DNA of 64,000 bases from Aplectana chamaeleonis (lineage: Eukaryota; Nematoda; Chromadorea; Rhabditida; Cosmocercidae): contig JAPDOI010001511.1 in the NCBI GenBank assembly GCA_029168955.1, positions 1-64,000 of the forward strand, given 5' to 3'. Numbering within the stretch: position 1 is the first letter of the stretch; the number at the start of each line of letters is the position of its first letter. The notes beneath the pieces were generated by a model. It ran no database searches and was not told the origin of the DNA. It worked only from the letters and a program-made list of their open reading frames with translations. The position numbers were made by a program, and so were the translations under genes. Positions 1 through 12,074 of this stretch are shown here, one piece after another.

Positions 1-579
1 ATTGTAGCTGGTATGGTTTAAAATGAAAAATGTTACAGACAAAGAGTTGAAAACACAAACGAAAAAGAGACGTCACGAAAAGAGGTGCACGAAGGGCACT
101 TTACGGACGGATTGAGTCAAGTGCAGAATTGCCGCCGCATTTGCAGGTAAGAGCCATTCCAGAGCCGGAAGCGGTCGGTTTGCGCGGGACAGAAAAGGGG
201 ACGAGGGGCCGTGAGCAGAGAGATCAGCAGTTCTTCCGTTTTTGCTTCCTCTGGATCTTCTAGGGGGTCTTAGGGTCCTCCACCCAGCGGGTTAACGCAT
301 CGTCGCTGGAAGACGTGCGCCTTTTGCCATCCTAACTCCGCTGCAACCTTTTGGAATCGCATTTCGCCGTGACGTTTGGAACTTCACCTCGCCGCCGTTC
401 AACGACATCCTGCACCACTCGCCTAGAAAATCGTCATCTGCGCCACATCATCATACCCTGATGACTGCCTCTACTGATTGATTGCATATAGTTTCTAGTC
501 GCAAATATTATCTTAGTCTTTGTGAACCTCGCAGCGGTTGGAAACCGTAACCACGCATACACACTCTCACTCGTCCTTG
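1..579 (+). repeat. 5' LTR (left end cut by window edge)
   Basis: This stretch aligns from its first bases with the segment starting at about 12,167, through the shared block around 480-579. Differences are a mix of transitions (for example near 545-579 versus 12,700-12,737) and single-base indels. The repeat ends at about position 579, just after the shared CTCTCACTC. The bases before position 1 are missing, so LTR length is at least about 580 bp. No primer-binding site could be assigned with confidence. Confidence 0.85.
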
Positions 580-899
580 CCTTCCAGGGGCCATAGCCAA
601 ATCAACTCCAAGCAGGGTTTACAATTTACGATTTCTTTATTTGTGACTATTACAGGCACGACTATTTTGGTTGGTCAAGATCTCTCCTTCGGATTGTCAG
701 CCTCTTTGTTGGGTGTCGATATGAAACTCTTCTGTCGACCCTTAACCGGGTGGCAATCAATCAGCAGTACCAGCTCTTGACGGCTATTGATACTCGTGGT
801 GTCTTTGCCTGTTGGCTTGAGGTTCAATATACACTTGAATACCTAACATTGAGTTGGCATAGCAAATAGTCAAGGACAGCCACGGGGAAATCCCTGTGC

Positions 900-2720
900 T
901 ACACATAGGGTGTGTTGAGATCGTGAACGCACGCAATTTTCAGTGTGTGTTGACTGGCACAAAAAGAACATGTCTGTTTCAGATAAAGCCGATTGTGGCG
1001 ATATGGCAGACCGTGTGGATAATGTTGGATCAAGTCATGGGGTGGACCATACGGAAGTCAGCGCATTGCTGGACGATTGCCAGACTCTGCTTCAGAGCAT
1101 GGAGTTGAGGTATGTCGGCAAATTACACATACGCTGAAACACATGCGAATATAAATTGCGTGCCAGGTGGCAAAACATTTGCAGATTGGTGGAGATGCAA
1201 ATAGGGATAAAAGTGAAGGGCGACACTCGAGAAGGAGGTGAGCGTTTACATTTGGCGAAGGTTTGGCACCAAGTTGACAAAAGGAATTGGAAAAAACTTT
1301 TGCTGATGCAGCCACTCTTGGGTATAGTGGACAGAGCTGCCTGGGATGTGGTGAAACTAGGTGCCCTAAGTGAGGAAGGTTAGAAGAGAGCTAATAGGGG
1401 AAAGAAAAAAGTCTGAATAAAGTAGCTAGGAGATTACTTTCAGCTTGAGCCTGAAGAGAGTCAAACGGAGGGTAAAAACTCTGTATTGAAATCTGAGAGG
1501 TCTCTATTTCAGGCTGTGGACGAGAAGCGACGCCAAGATATGGCCGCACTCGAGGCTCCGTCGAGAGCCAAAAGCGACGCATTGCTGGCGAGCTAGAGGA
1601 ACGGGAGCGGATGTCCAATGGGCAAGGGAGACAGACCCGGGATACTCCCAGGTAACGCTCTGGTATTCATGAAGATGTACCGAATGCGCTTGATAATTTT
1701 GGACAATTACAGATTGGTTGCTCCAATCCCCGGTGCACACGAAAGGGATCTCGATTGTCGACTTCAGACGCGCTTCTGTCAGAAGCAGTGACGACACAAG
1801 AGCCGGGTATGTCAATTCACTCTTCATTAAACTCGGGTTGTGATAATGAGGAGAAAAAGAAGCCCAGGGGGTAGGACAGCCCGTAGGCATCGAAAAACTG
1901 CCTTGATGGGTGAGTATCTTCAAGTTCGCTGCTGTCCCAGAGGTCAAAGTTTATTCCGGTAGGGATAAAGACTATGGGTTTGAAAGTTTTCAAGGAAGCA
2001 TTTGAACCCAAGTACCCATCTAAACATTGGGAGGATAGTGAACGCTGTGCACTGTTTAAGGCTAAGCTGGTAGGCCAAAGCTAGAGCGCAGTATGATGCC
2101 CTTCCAAAAGACAAGAAAAGGTGTGGGTACCGAGTACTCAGTCAAGGCTATGTTTGATTTGTGTAGGTCCGAAAATCGTAATAAGAAAGTTTGTGGCGAT
2201 TAGGGAACCTGCGCAAATTGCAAAAGCCGAATCTCCAATCCGTGGTTGATTTCTGCGTAGATTTAGAGGAATTGACGCGGAGGAGCTTACCCAGAGCTGG
2301 AAGAAGAGGCGCTTTCAGTGGTGAGAGCAGACCTTCTTTATGAACAGCTAGTGCATTGGGACGAGGGCTATAGCAACCTGCAAGAAATCTTAGAGGAACT
2401 GGTGCGGATATGTATGAAAAGCTGAAACGAAAGCTGCTATGCGGGTAGAAAGGAGACGCCACAGATGCAGCGGGAGCAGAGTGCATGACAACCCAAAGAA
2501 TAGGTATCCCGATAAGGGTAGGTATGGCAGTGGTAAGAAAGATAAGGTGTCACGGCATCGAAAGAGAAACCGCAGTCGTCCAATGGAAAGTCGGAACAGC
2601 CTCTAAAAGAGGTTAAAGCGCCGAGTTTCAAGTGCTTCAACTGTGGAGAGGTAGGACACAAAGCGCGGCTGGCGCTAAGAAACCGCAAAGGAATGGCACG
2701 CAAAAACCAATGTCGCTGTC
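900..2720 (+). pseudogene. Gag-like region, decayed
   Basis: This segment lies between the 5' LTR and the protease. No long open frame survives; fragments in all three frames are interrupted every few hundred bases. The only recognisable domain is a retroviral-type zinc knuckle at about 2,633-2,665, reading CFNCGEVGHKAR, so C-x2-C-x4-H is visible while the final cysteine is lost to a frame change. Nucleocapsid knuckles at the end of Gag are standard in Ty3/gypsy elements. The rest is called Gag only by position. Confidence 0.45.
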
Positions 2721-2829
2721 TGCACGTATGAAGTAAAGGCATGCAAGTCAATAAGGTCGGATTCATCAGACAGCTGGTGCTAGTACGCAAATGATTCCAC
2801 GCTTGATTGGTGATCGACCAACAATAAAG

Positions 2830-3271
2830 GTGGACGTATTGGGTCAAACGGTAGAAGCCTTTGCTAGATTCTGGATCAGAGGTTTCAATTTTGCCTGTCA
2901 GGATTTTGCAGCAAGCCGTCAACAATGGAATTGACATTGATACCCAGGTTAAGGGTGCCCATATCCAGTTCATTGGCGTCATTGATGCATCTGGAAGGCC
3001 CATGCACAGTTACAACGCCTTTAGTGGTGATTTGCAGACAAAACTGATGACCAGGGAGGCAATTGTACAAATGTATGTCTCTTTGAACAAGAGTGATATG
3101 CTAATGTTGGGTTTCGTCGCTGATGCCTCTACAATGGGATACTGCGTCAGTATGGTAACTCCGGACGTTAAAGGGCGTCAGGAGGTGAGATATCGCAGAT
3201 ATCGGTTCAGACACAGAAAATTCTTTAGGGTCAGGGATCCCAGAAATATCACAGGACTGCGGCAACAGTGA
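2830..3271 (+). pseudogene. Retrotransposon aspartic protease
   Basis: An open stretch of about 135 codons starts with LLDSGSEVSILP near 2,861. The D-S/T-G triad followed by hydrophobic residues is the active-site signature of retropepsins, which cleave the Gag-Pol polyprotein. The second conserved element, a hydrophobic stretch before an alpha helix, can be seen near 3,095-3,120 (DMLMLGFVAD). The frame closes at 3,271, before the RT, and the linker to RT is broken by stops. Identification by motif and order is good; function as assembled is unlikely. Confidence 0.75.
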
Positions 3272-3592
3272 GAAATCACTTCAGCGGTTGTAGCAGGAAG
3301 GTAATACGCCAGCGCCGGGAGAAACCAGATGCCTGGAACCTCAAAGGCGGTATACCTGATCGGCAAGCTGATATTTCATCCCAATGATGGAAAAATTGCT
3401 AGTGGTATCTGCAAATTCAGCACGGAAGAGTTCAGCTATGGTGGCAGTAGTCAATACGTCGGATGAACCTATGGTGTTTGGAAATGGTCAGCAAGTGGGA
3501 GAATGGGAGAAAGTAAGCTGGAATGAACACCGGGCTGAAGACCCCACGGACCCCATGCAGTAGGAAGGATTCCATTATCTGAAGAAGGGTAC

Positions 3593-4560
3593 TTGTGGGA
3601 CCTTGTTGGAGAGATGTTGGCGGTGAAGCTAAAAAGGGAGGAAAGCAACTATCGCACGAAATGCAAGAGATTGTTGGAGAGACATTACAGTAAAGTTTTT
3701 GCAGTGGAAGATAGTGAACTCACACAAACCTCTTTCGTTGCTCATGACATCGATACAAGCGACACAAAACCAATACGACAAAAAGCGAGACCCGTACCAA
3801 TAGGGGCTCGCGATGAGTTGGGACATATTAAACGCTTTATTACAAAAGAGGAATAATTGAAAAATCCAATTCTGCATAGGCTTCTCCGGTGGTCCTGGTG
3901 CGGAAGAAGGATGGGAGTGCTCGGAGTATGTAGTGATTACCGTCAGCTAAACAAATGTACGAAGCATGACGCCTATCCTTTACCGGGGATAGATGTGTCA
4001 TGTTACAGAGCCTGCAAGCGTAAAAATAGCTTCAGTACGCTCGACATGGCGTCGGGTTGGTTAGCAAATACCCTAGCCGAGTCGGCGAAGGAAAAAAAGC
4101 GCGTTTACGACGTCCGGAAGGCTTATTTCAGTTTAACGTTCTGCCTTTCGAATTGACAACGTCGCATACGTTGTTTTCAAAACGGCTAATGGACTCAGTT
4201 TTACGTGACCTGAAAAACAAAGAAGTCTTCGTAATATATCGATGCACATCTTATTCGCAACTGAATCAGAGGAAGGCACTACGAGGTCGTGAAATTGGTA
4301 GTGAAGTACAAGCGCTGCTGAAAGCGAATCTTACGCCTTAAGCCGCAAAATGCATTCTACTCGCGGATAGAGTCGCTTCTTCCTAGGGCATGAACTGGAC
4401 GGTAGTGGAGTCCATGTAGATCCCGACAAAGTGGCAAAAATCAAGGAGTATCCCAGGCCGACAGACCTGGCTGAGCTGGCAGACCTTCCACGGGTTATGC
4501 AGTTATTATAGGAAGTTCGTGCTGAATTTCTCTAAAATGGCTGGTCCGTTGTTCTCTTCT
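3593..4560 (+). pseudogene. Retrotransposon reverse transcriptase, frameshifted
   Basis: Fragments in different frames give the expected RT order: an N-terminal block ending KPIRQKARPVPIG (about 3,770-3,805), CSDYRQLNKCTKHDAYPLPG (about 3,930-3,990), FSTLDMASG (about 4,030-4,060), FQFNVLPF (about 4,130-4,150) and LMDSVLRDLKNKEVFV (about 4,185-4,235). The catalytic Y-x-D-D box expected right after the last block (about 4,230-4,260) is destroyed in every frame by a one-base shift. Downstream, the connection region near 4,385-4,520 is readable in short pieces. This is a Ty3/gypsy-type RT by motif spacing, not functional as assembled. Confidence 0.85.
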
Positions 4561-4624
4561 AACGAGCACAAAAACGTCATGAGAATGGGGTGATGCACAG
4601 GAAAGAGCGTTCGTTGCGCTCAAA

Positions 4625-5110
4625 GAGGTTTTGACTACGACGCCGGTTCTAGCACAGCCGGATGTGAGGGCGCGCAGTCTGGCAAGAATCCATGCATCAT
4701 CTATTCCGACGCTTCGCTGGCTAAGATTAGGGCGCGGTGTTATGACAGCAAGCGAAAAGATGAGATCGCCATCCGGATCTACTTCGTGTCGAAACGCTTC
4801 AAGTCTTAAGGCGCAAAGTAACTACCCACATTACGGACCTCGAGGCGCTAGCTTTGGTTTTCGCGCTCAAGAAATTCCATTTCTTTGTGCCGGAATGAAA
4901 GTCATTGCGAGAACTGATCATGCACCTCTAACTGCTTTGTTCCGTCGCGCAAATGTTTCTGGTCGAGTACTCAGGTGGGCCTTAGAGGTCCAACAATATC
5001 AGCTAGAAATCGAGTATGTGAAGAGGAGTAAAGCAAATCCCGTATGGATGCGTTATCTGAGGTATACCGATAAATGCAGAGGAAGTCAAAGAGATAGGTG
5101 CGGGAGATGA
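4625..5110 (+). pseudogene. Retrotransposon RNase H domain, frameshifted
   Basis: This region follows RT. An SDASLA-like block near 4,707-4,725 corresponds to the first catalytic aspartate region. The stretch VIARTDHAPLTALFRR at about 4,900-4,950 matches the late RNase H block typical of Ty3/gypsy elements, followed by LEVQQYQLEIEYVK (about 4,985-5,027). RNase H removes the RNA strand of the RNA-DNA hybrid during element replication. Frames switch at least twice between the first and last motifs. Confidence 0.8.
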
Positions 5111-5289
5111 GCATATAGTTTGTTGCATTTCTACGCATAAGGACTCGGCAAGTTGACTGAACTGCGGCAGGACGGTGAATATGGAGCCGATGATAAAGGC
5201 ATTAGAAAGAAATGGGGTGGATAAGGAAGTTAAACTACCAGGACTTCAGAAAAAGGTTTAAGGTTGCGGATTTCATACTGGAGGAGAAC

Positions 5290-6480
5290 CCAACCTAAAG
5301 ATTCTACTGGAGGATGGATCTGCGGCACTTGTAGTCCCTAAGAACCACAGGAAAACGGTTTTTGAGGAAAATCACCAGTTTAGCCCACTAGCAGGTCATC
5401 ATTCAGCGAAAAAGGTATTGGCAAAACCTCGAAAGATAGTTTTCTGGGAAGGCATGTCCGGCGATATTGTTCGATGGACAAAAGCCTGCTGAAGGTATTT
5501 GCTGACAAACCCTCATCGACGAATGATGCCACCACTAAAGCCATTTTGTAACTGGAGGGCCATTTGAGATTGTGGCAGCGGATATTCTAGAAATGAGCCT
5601 TAGCCTTAGTGGAGATGAGGTATGTGCACTGGTGGTAGTTGATTACTTCTCCAAAGTGGGTTTGGAGGTTATGCGATACCAGATAAAACCGCAGGAACTG
5701 TAGCCACAACCCTGTTTCACCGCTGGATATGTGAGGGAGGAAGATGGCCCAAACAGATCCCTTACAAGATCAAGGGACGGAATTTTGAACTCTCTTCTCG
5801 AAGAATTAGCATTAGTAGCGGGTATTAAACTTGCTCTGTTACTATGGGCTATAATTCGAGAGAAGAATGGAAATGTCAGCAGAAAGGGCCATTGGAACGC
5901 TGCAGCGAATTCTCAAGAAAAAAGTGGAATTTCTGATAAATGGGACCTTATGTTTGCCCAATGTGGGTGTACGCGTGTAACGTTATCCCTCATGTGAAGC
6001 AACTGGGGAGAGTCCATTTTCGTCTTGCACGAGATTCAGACCAGTAATTGCCTTCAAGCACAACAATACCAGGGAGTGATGTTTCGAAGTACTTCGTGAA
6101 TGTTGACGATTACAAAACAGAGCTTTTTGAGAGGGATACAAGCCATCCGAGAAGAGGTTAGTGAACATTCAAAGGCTTATAGGGCTAAAATGAAGCAAGC
6201 CTATGACGCTCGCAATAACGTCGCGACCGCTTACTTTCCCTGCGTGGGCGAACGGTATTCATGAAGCTTCCCCGAGAGGAAAATCAAAAGGAAGCATCCG
6301 GAAACTTACAATAGAGTGGGATGGGCCTTACCGGGTATTGCAGACATTCGACACATCCGCGTTAATAACGCGGAGATAAAGGGGCGGATGAAGAACCCAT
6401 CAAGGTACAAAATGATCTATTGTTGAAGTGTCCACATAGAGATAAGTAATGAGCCAGTGGCCGTAAAACGAAACGAAAGA
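5290..6480 (+). pseudogene. Retrotransposon integrase, copy 1 (only copy with the zinc-binding N-terminus)
   Basis: The N-terminal HHCC-type finger is split: AGHHSAKKVL lies near 5,390-5,425, just before the triplication breakpoint, and the second cysteine pair (KACRNCL in copy 2) follows in the repeat. The core has DILEMSLSL (about 5,583-5,610) and later D and E positions in broken frames, then a C-terminal stretch near 6,290-6,360. Integrase inserts the element DNA into the host genome. Copies 2 and 3 begin at WEGMSGDIV and therefore lack the two histidines. Many one- or two-base indels relative to copies 2 and 3 break the frame. Confidence 0.85.
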
Positions 6481-7547
6481 GTGAAAAAAAGTGCACAAGG
6501 TATGCGCTATTAGAACTCAAAATGATTGTTTCAGGCACGAAAGGAATTTGGAAGTCCGTGATGATCGACACTTACTTCGCGCACAATTTCGGTGCTGCGG
6601 ACAGGATTTTCCGCCGATGAAAGGTGGATTGGGCTTCCCGTTGCCGACGTGCCAAATTTCGAAAACTACGGTCGCTGGCGAACTCATCGACAAGCTGTCC
6701 CATCCAGCGAACAAGTTCCCCGATCAGCGGAGAATGTGTTTTGGACACGCAGCAAAGGGTGCTCTCCATATGGTCACAACCTGGATCCGATCGCCTTGAA
6801 ATGCAAAAGAATCCCACGGATCCCGCTTCCAATAGAGTTCTCGACCCTCGATCACTCCGGATTTGCATATGCGTTTTTCGCAGTAAATGCACGCACGTGA
6901 ATACGATGGCCCCCGGATGATAGACCCTACATGGGTGATGAGGCACGGGGAAACCTGTCGAGGGGCTGGCCAGAAGATCCCGAAAAGGACATTCGAGATG
7001 GCGTGGAAGTTCGCGCAGCCAGACAAAATGGGAAAGATTTCAAAGCGAACTCACTTCTCGATCGAGTGCACAATAGAATTCTCCTGGTGGTGCCAGTGGT
7101 CCTGCGTCGCCATCGCATTCATGTCTGGAGGTTCGCGCACACGCGTGTTCTTCTATGAAGACTTTTCGACTATACGCACGAAAATCGATAGCATCTTCAC
7201 TGATGACTTAGGAGCCGTGGTGATCGTACTACCGCCAGAGGAACCACGCAGAGAGTGACGGCATGGCTCGCTATCATCTCGGCTATAAGCCTATGGGTAT
7301 CCTGCGGCGCCCACGTGTATCTGATCAACGGGCCAAGGGCGTCAACCTGATCAGCTGGGAACACGTGACGGCCAAAATACGGAATCATGTGACGCGTAAC
7401 GTATACGCCTCAGCGCACCAGGAGCACGCCTCGCTCATCGTGGACGTACTGCAGATAAATCCAGGGGACGTTGATGACAATGCGGCTTTGCATGGTATTC
7501 GGTTGGAAAGATCCATAACCAGAAAGATTGGATGACCGAAGACGCCA
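5440..7547 (+). repeat. Triplicated segment, copy 1 (about 2,108 bp)
   Basis: This copy runs from TTTTCTGGGAAGGCATG inside the integrase to GACCGAAGACGCCA, where it joins copy 2 directly. It contains the integrase core and C-terminus plus an unidentified 3' ORF. It is the shortest of the three copies. Confidence 0.9.
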
Positions 7548-9679
7548 TTTTCTGGGAAGGCATGTCCGGCGATATTGTTCGATGGACAAAAGCCTGCAGA
7601 AATTGTTTGCTGACAAACCCTCATCGACGAATGATGCCACCACTAAAAAGCCATTTTGTAACTGGAGGGCCATTTGAGATTGTGGCAGCGGATATTCTAG
7701 AAATGAGCCTTAGCCTTAGTGGAATGAGGTATGTACTGGTGGTACGTTGATTACTTCTCAAAAGTGGGTTGGAGGTTATGCGATACCAGATAAAACCGCA
7801 GGAACTGTAGCCACAACCCTGTTTCACCGCTGGATATGTGAGGGAGGAAGATGGCCCAAACAGATCGATACAGATCCAAGGGACGGAATTTTTGAACTCT
7901 CTTCTCGAAGAATTAGCATTGAAAGTAGCTTTGGGTATTAAACACTCTACTGTTACTATGGGCTATAATTCGAGGAGAGAATAGGTGTCAGCGAAAGGGC
8001 CATTGGAACGCTGCAGCGAATTCTCCAAGAAAAAGTGGAATTTCCTGATAAATGGGACCTTATGTTTGCCCAATGTGGTGTACGCGTGTAACGATTATCC
8101 CCATGAAGCAACTGGGGAGAATCCATTTTCGTCTTGCACAGATTCGACCCAGTGATGCCTTCAAGCACAATACCAGGAAGTGATGTTTCGAAGTACTTCC
8201 GTGAATGTTTGACGATTACAAAACAGAGCTTTTGAGAGGGATGCAAGCCATCCGAGAAAGAGGTTGGTGAACATTCAAAGGCTTATAGGGCTTAAAATGG
8301 AAAAACGCAAGCCTATGACGCTCCGCAATAACGTCGCGACCGCTTACTTTCCCTGCGTGGGCGAACGAGTATTCATGAAGCTTCCCCGAGAGAAAATCAA
8401 AGGAAGCATCCGAGAGAACTTACAATAGAGTGGGATGGGCCTTACCGGAGTATTGCAGGACATTCGACACATCCGCGTTAATAACGAGGATAGGGGCGGA
8501 TGAAAGAACCCATCAAGGTACAAAATGATCTATTGTTGAAGTGTCCACATGAGATAAGTAATGAGCCAGTGGCCGTAAAAACGAAACGAAAAGAGAGTGA
8601 AAAAAGTGCACAAGGTATGCGCTATTAGGGAACTCAAAATGATTGTTTCAGGCACGAAAGGAATTTGAAGTCCGTGATGATCGACACTTACTTCACGCAC
8701 AATTTCGGTGCTGCGGACAGGATTTTCCGCCGATGAAAGGTGGATTGGAGCTTCCCGTTGCCGACGTGGAAATTTCGCGAAAACTACGGTCGCTGGCGAA
8801 CTCAACGACAAGCTGTCCCATCCAGCGAACAAGTTCCCGATCGAGATGTGTTTTGGACGCAGCAAGGGTGCTCTCCATATGGTGCACAACACTGGATCGA
8901 TCGCCTTGAAATGCAAAGAATCACGGATCCCGCTGATAGAGTTCTCGACCCTCGATCACTCGGATTTGCATATGCGTTTTTCGCAGTAAATGCACGCACG
9001 TGAATACGATGGCCCGGATGATAGACCCTACATGGGTGATGAGGCACGGGAAACCTGTCGAGGAGCTGGCCAGAAGATCCCGAAAAAGGACATTCCGAGA
9101 TATGGCTGTGATTCGAAGTTCGCGAAAAGCCAACAAAATGGGAAAGAATTTCAAAGCGAACTCACTTCTCGATCGAGTGCACAATAGAATTCTCCTGAGG
9201 TGGTGCCCAGTGGTCCTGCGATCGCATCGCATTGTTCATGTCTGGAGGTTCGCGCACACGCGTGTTGCTTCTATGAAGACTTTTCGACTATACGCACGAA
9301 AATCGATAGCATCTTCACTGATGACTTAGGAGCCGTGGTGATCGTACTACCGCCAGAGGAACCACGCAGGGTGTACGGCATGAAAGCTCGCTTCCCCTAT
9401 CATCTCGGCTATAAGCCTACTTACGGGTATCCCTGCGGCGCCCACGTGTATCTGATCCAACGGGCCAGGAAGCGTCAACCTGATCAGCTGGGAACACGTG
9501 ACGTGCAAAATACGGAATCATGCTGACGTCGTATGCACCTCCAGCGCACCCGGAGCACGCCTCGCTCATCGTGGACGTACTGCAGATAAATCCAGGGGAC
9601 GTTGATGACAATGCGGCATGGTATTCGGATTTGGAAAGATCCATAACCAGAAGAGAGATTGGATGACCGAAGACGCGCA
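7548..9679 (+). repeat. Triplicated segment, copy 2 (about 2,132 bp)
   Basis: This copy starts with the same TTTTCTGGGAAGG at 7,548 and ends at GACGCGCA near 9,679. It differs from copies 1 and 3 mainly by scattered insertions and deletions of one to four bases, rather than substitutions. The integrase cysteine pair is readable near 7,590-7,625. Confidence 0.9.
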
Positions 9680-11834
9680 TTTTCTGGGAAGGCATGTCCG
9701 GCGATATTATTGTTCGATGGACAAAAAGCCTGCCAGAAATTGTTTGCTGACAAACCCTCATCGACGAATGATGCCACCACACTAAAGCCATTTGTAACTG
9801 GAGGAAGGCCATTTGAGATTGTGGCAGCGGATATTCTAGAAACTGAGCCTTAGCCTTAGTGGAATGAGAGTATGTACTGGTGGTAGTTGATTACTTCCTC
9901 ACAAAGTGGGTTGGAGGTTATGCGATACCAGATAAAACCGCAGGAACTGTAGCCTGACAACCTGTTTCACCGCTGGATATGCGAAGAGGGAGGAAGATGG
10001 CCCAAACAGATCCACATACAGATCAAGGGACGGAATTTTTTGAACTCTCTTCTCAGAAGAATTAGCTTTATTAGTAGCGGAGTATTCAAACACTCTGTTA
10101 CTATGGGCTATAATTCGAGAGAGAATGGTATCCAGCTGAAAAGAGGGCCATTGGAACGCTGCAGCGAATTCTCAAAGAAAAAAAGTGAGGAATTTCCTGA
10201 TAAATGGGACCTTATGTTTGCCCAATGTGGTGTACGCGTGTAACGTTATCCCCCATGAAGCAACTGGGAGAGTCCATTTTCGTCTTGCACAGATTCGACC
10301 CGAAGTGATGCCTTCAAGCACAATACCAGGGAGTGATGTTTCCGAGAGTACTTCGTGAATGTTGACGATTACAAAACAGAGCTTTTGAGGAGGGATGCAA
10401 GCCATCCGAGAAGAGGTTGGTGAACATTCAGGAAGGCTTATAGGGCTAAAATGGAAATGCAAGCCTATGACATTTGCTCGCAATAACGTCGCGACCGCTT
10501 TACTTTCCCTGCGTGGGCGAACAGCGAGTATTCATGAAGCTTCCCCGAGGAGAAAATCAAAAGGAAGCATCCAGGAAACTTACAATAGAGTGGGATGGGC
10601 CTTACCGGGTATTGCAGACATTCGACACATCCGCGTTAATAACTTAGCGAGGATAGGGGGCGGATGAAGAAACCGCCCATCAAGGTACAAAATGATCTAT
10701 TGTTGAAGTGTCCCACATGAGGATAAGTAATGAGCCAGTGGACCGTAAAACAGGAAACGAAAAAGAGTGAAAAAATTGCACAAGGTATGCGCTATTAGAA
10801 CTCAAAATGATTGTTTCAGGCACGAAAAGGAATTTACTTGAAGTCCGTGATGATCGGACACTTACTTCACTGCACAATTTCCGGTGCTGCGGACAGTGAT
10901 TTTCCGCCGATGAAAGGTGGATTGGGCTTCCCGTTGCCGACGTGCCAAATTTCGCGAGAAAACTACGGTCGCTGGCGAACTCATCGACAAAGCTGTCCCA
11001 TCCAGCGAACGCAAGTTCCCGATCGAATGTGTTTTGGACGCAGCAAGGGTGCTCTCCATACTGGTCACAACCTGGATCGATCGCCTTGAAATGCAAAAGA
11101 ATCACGGATCCCGCTGATAGAGTTCTCGACCACTCGATCACTCGGATTTGCATATGCGTTTTTCGCGGTAAATGCACGCACGTGAATACGATGGCCCGGA
11201 TGATAGACCCTACCATGGGTGATGAGGCACGGAAACCTGCAATCGAGGGCTGGCCAGAGATCCCGAAAAGGACATTCGAGATGGCGTGGAAGTTCGCGCA
11301 GCGAAGCAAAATGGGGAAGATTTCAAAGCGAACTCACTTCTCGATCGAGTGCACAATAGAATTCTCCTGGTAGTGCCAGTGGTCCTGGCGTCGCATCGCA
11401 TTCATGTCTGGAGGTTCCGCGCACACGCCATTGTTCTTCTATGAAGACTTTTCGACTATACGCACGAAAATCCCGATAGCATCTTCACTGATGACTTAGG
11501 AGCCGTGGTGATCGTACTACCGCCAGAAGGAACCACGCAGGAAGTGACGGCATGGCTCGCTATCATCTCGGCTATAAGCCTATGGGTATCCTGCGGCGCC
11601 CACGTGTGGCGCTCTGATCCAACGGGCCAGGAGCGTCAACCTGATCAGCTGGGAACACGTGACGGCCAAAATACGGAATCATGTGACGTCGTATACCTCA
11701 GCGCACCCGGAGCACGCCTCGCTCATCTATTGGACGTACTGCAGGATAAATCCAGGGCGACGTTGATGACAATGCGGCATGGTATTCGGTTGGAAAGATC
11801 CATAACCAGAAAGATTGGATGACCGAAGACGCCA
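9680..11834 (+). repeat. Triplicated segment, copy 3 (about 2,155 bp)
   Basis: This is the longest copy. Its right end, at GACCGAAGACGCCA, continues uniquely into CAGTGATGTTCTACGACC, the true 3' end of the element's coding region. The left copy has the unique upstream sequence, so the three copies share one internal unit and the outer flanks are single copy, as expected for a tandem event inside one element. Confidence 0.9.
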
Positions 11835-12074
11835 CAGTGATGTTCTACGACCATCTCTGCATACAGCTACGGCCGCATGTCGAGCTGGAAAAATTGAAGC
11901 TGGCACCGTTTCGAGCGCAGAAGAGGCAAAGACCAGGGCCGTCAGCGGAAGCACCGCGCAAGGAGGTGGTGGCAGTGAGAAGCAACCGCAAACACATCAA
12001 ACGGGCCGCTTGCCGGTACAAGGATAAGATGCGGGCTCTAGAGCGCTCGGAAGATTAATCCGGTCTCCGATCTA

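Larger units (their letters stand above)
6480..12058 (+). pseudogene. Unidentified 3' ORF of the retrotransposon, present three times
   Basis: Between the integrase C-terminus and the end of each repeat copy lies about 1.1-1.3 kb that is not integrase. I do not recognise it. Readable blocks include TKIDSIFTDDLGAVVIVLPP (7,170-7,232 in copy 1) and SLIVDVLQINPGDVDDNAA (7,431-7,490). In copy 3 the reading continues past the repeat end into a basic, charged C-terminus (11,819-12,058), closing with ERSED and a TAA. A hydrophobic run, AWLAIISAISLWVSCG, occurs near 11,550-11,600 in one frame; whether that frame is the real one is unclear, so calling it envelope-like is not justified. It could also be an extended Pol tail. 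Confidence 0.5.

Noticed and set aside
1504..3003. Minus-strand ORFs of 110-190 codons across the Gag region
   Set aside because: They run opposite to the protease, RT and integrase motifs and show no domain; they are shadows of the element's former coding strand.
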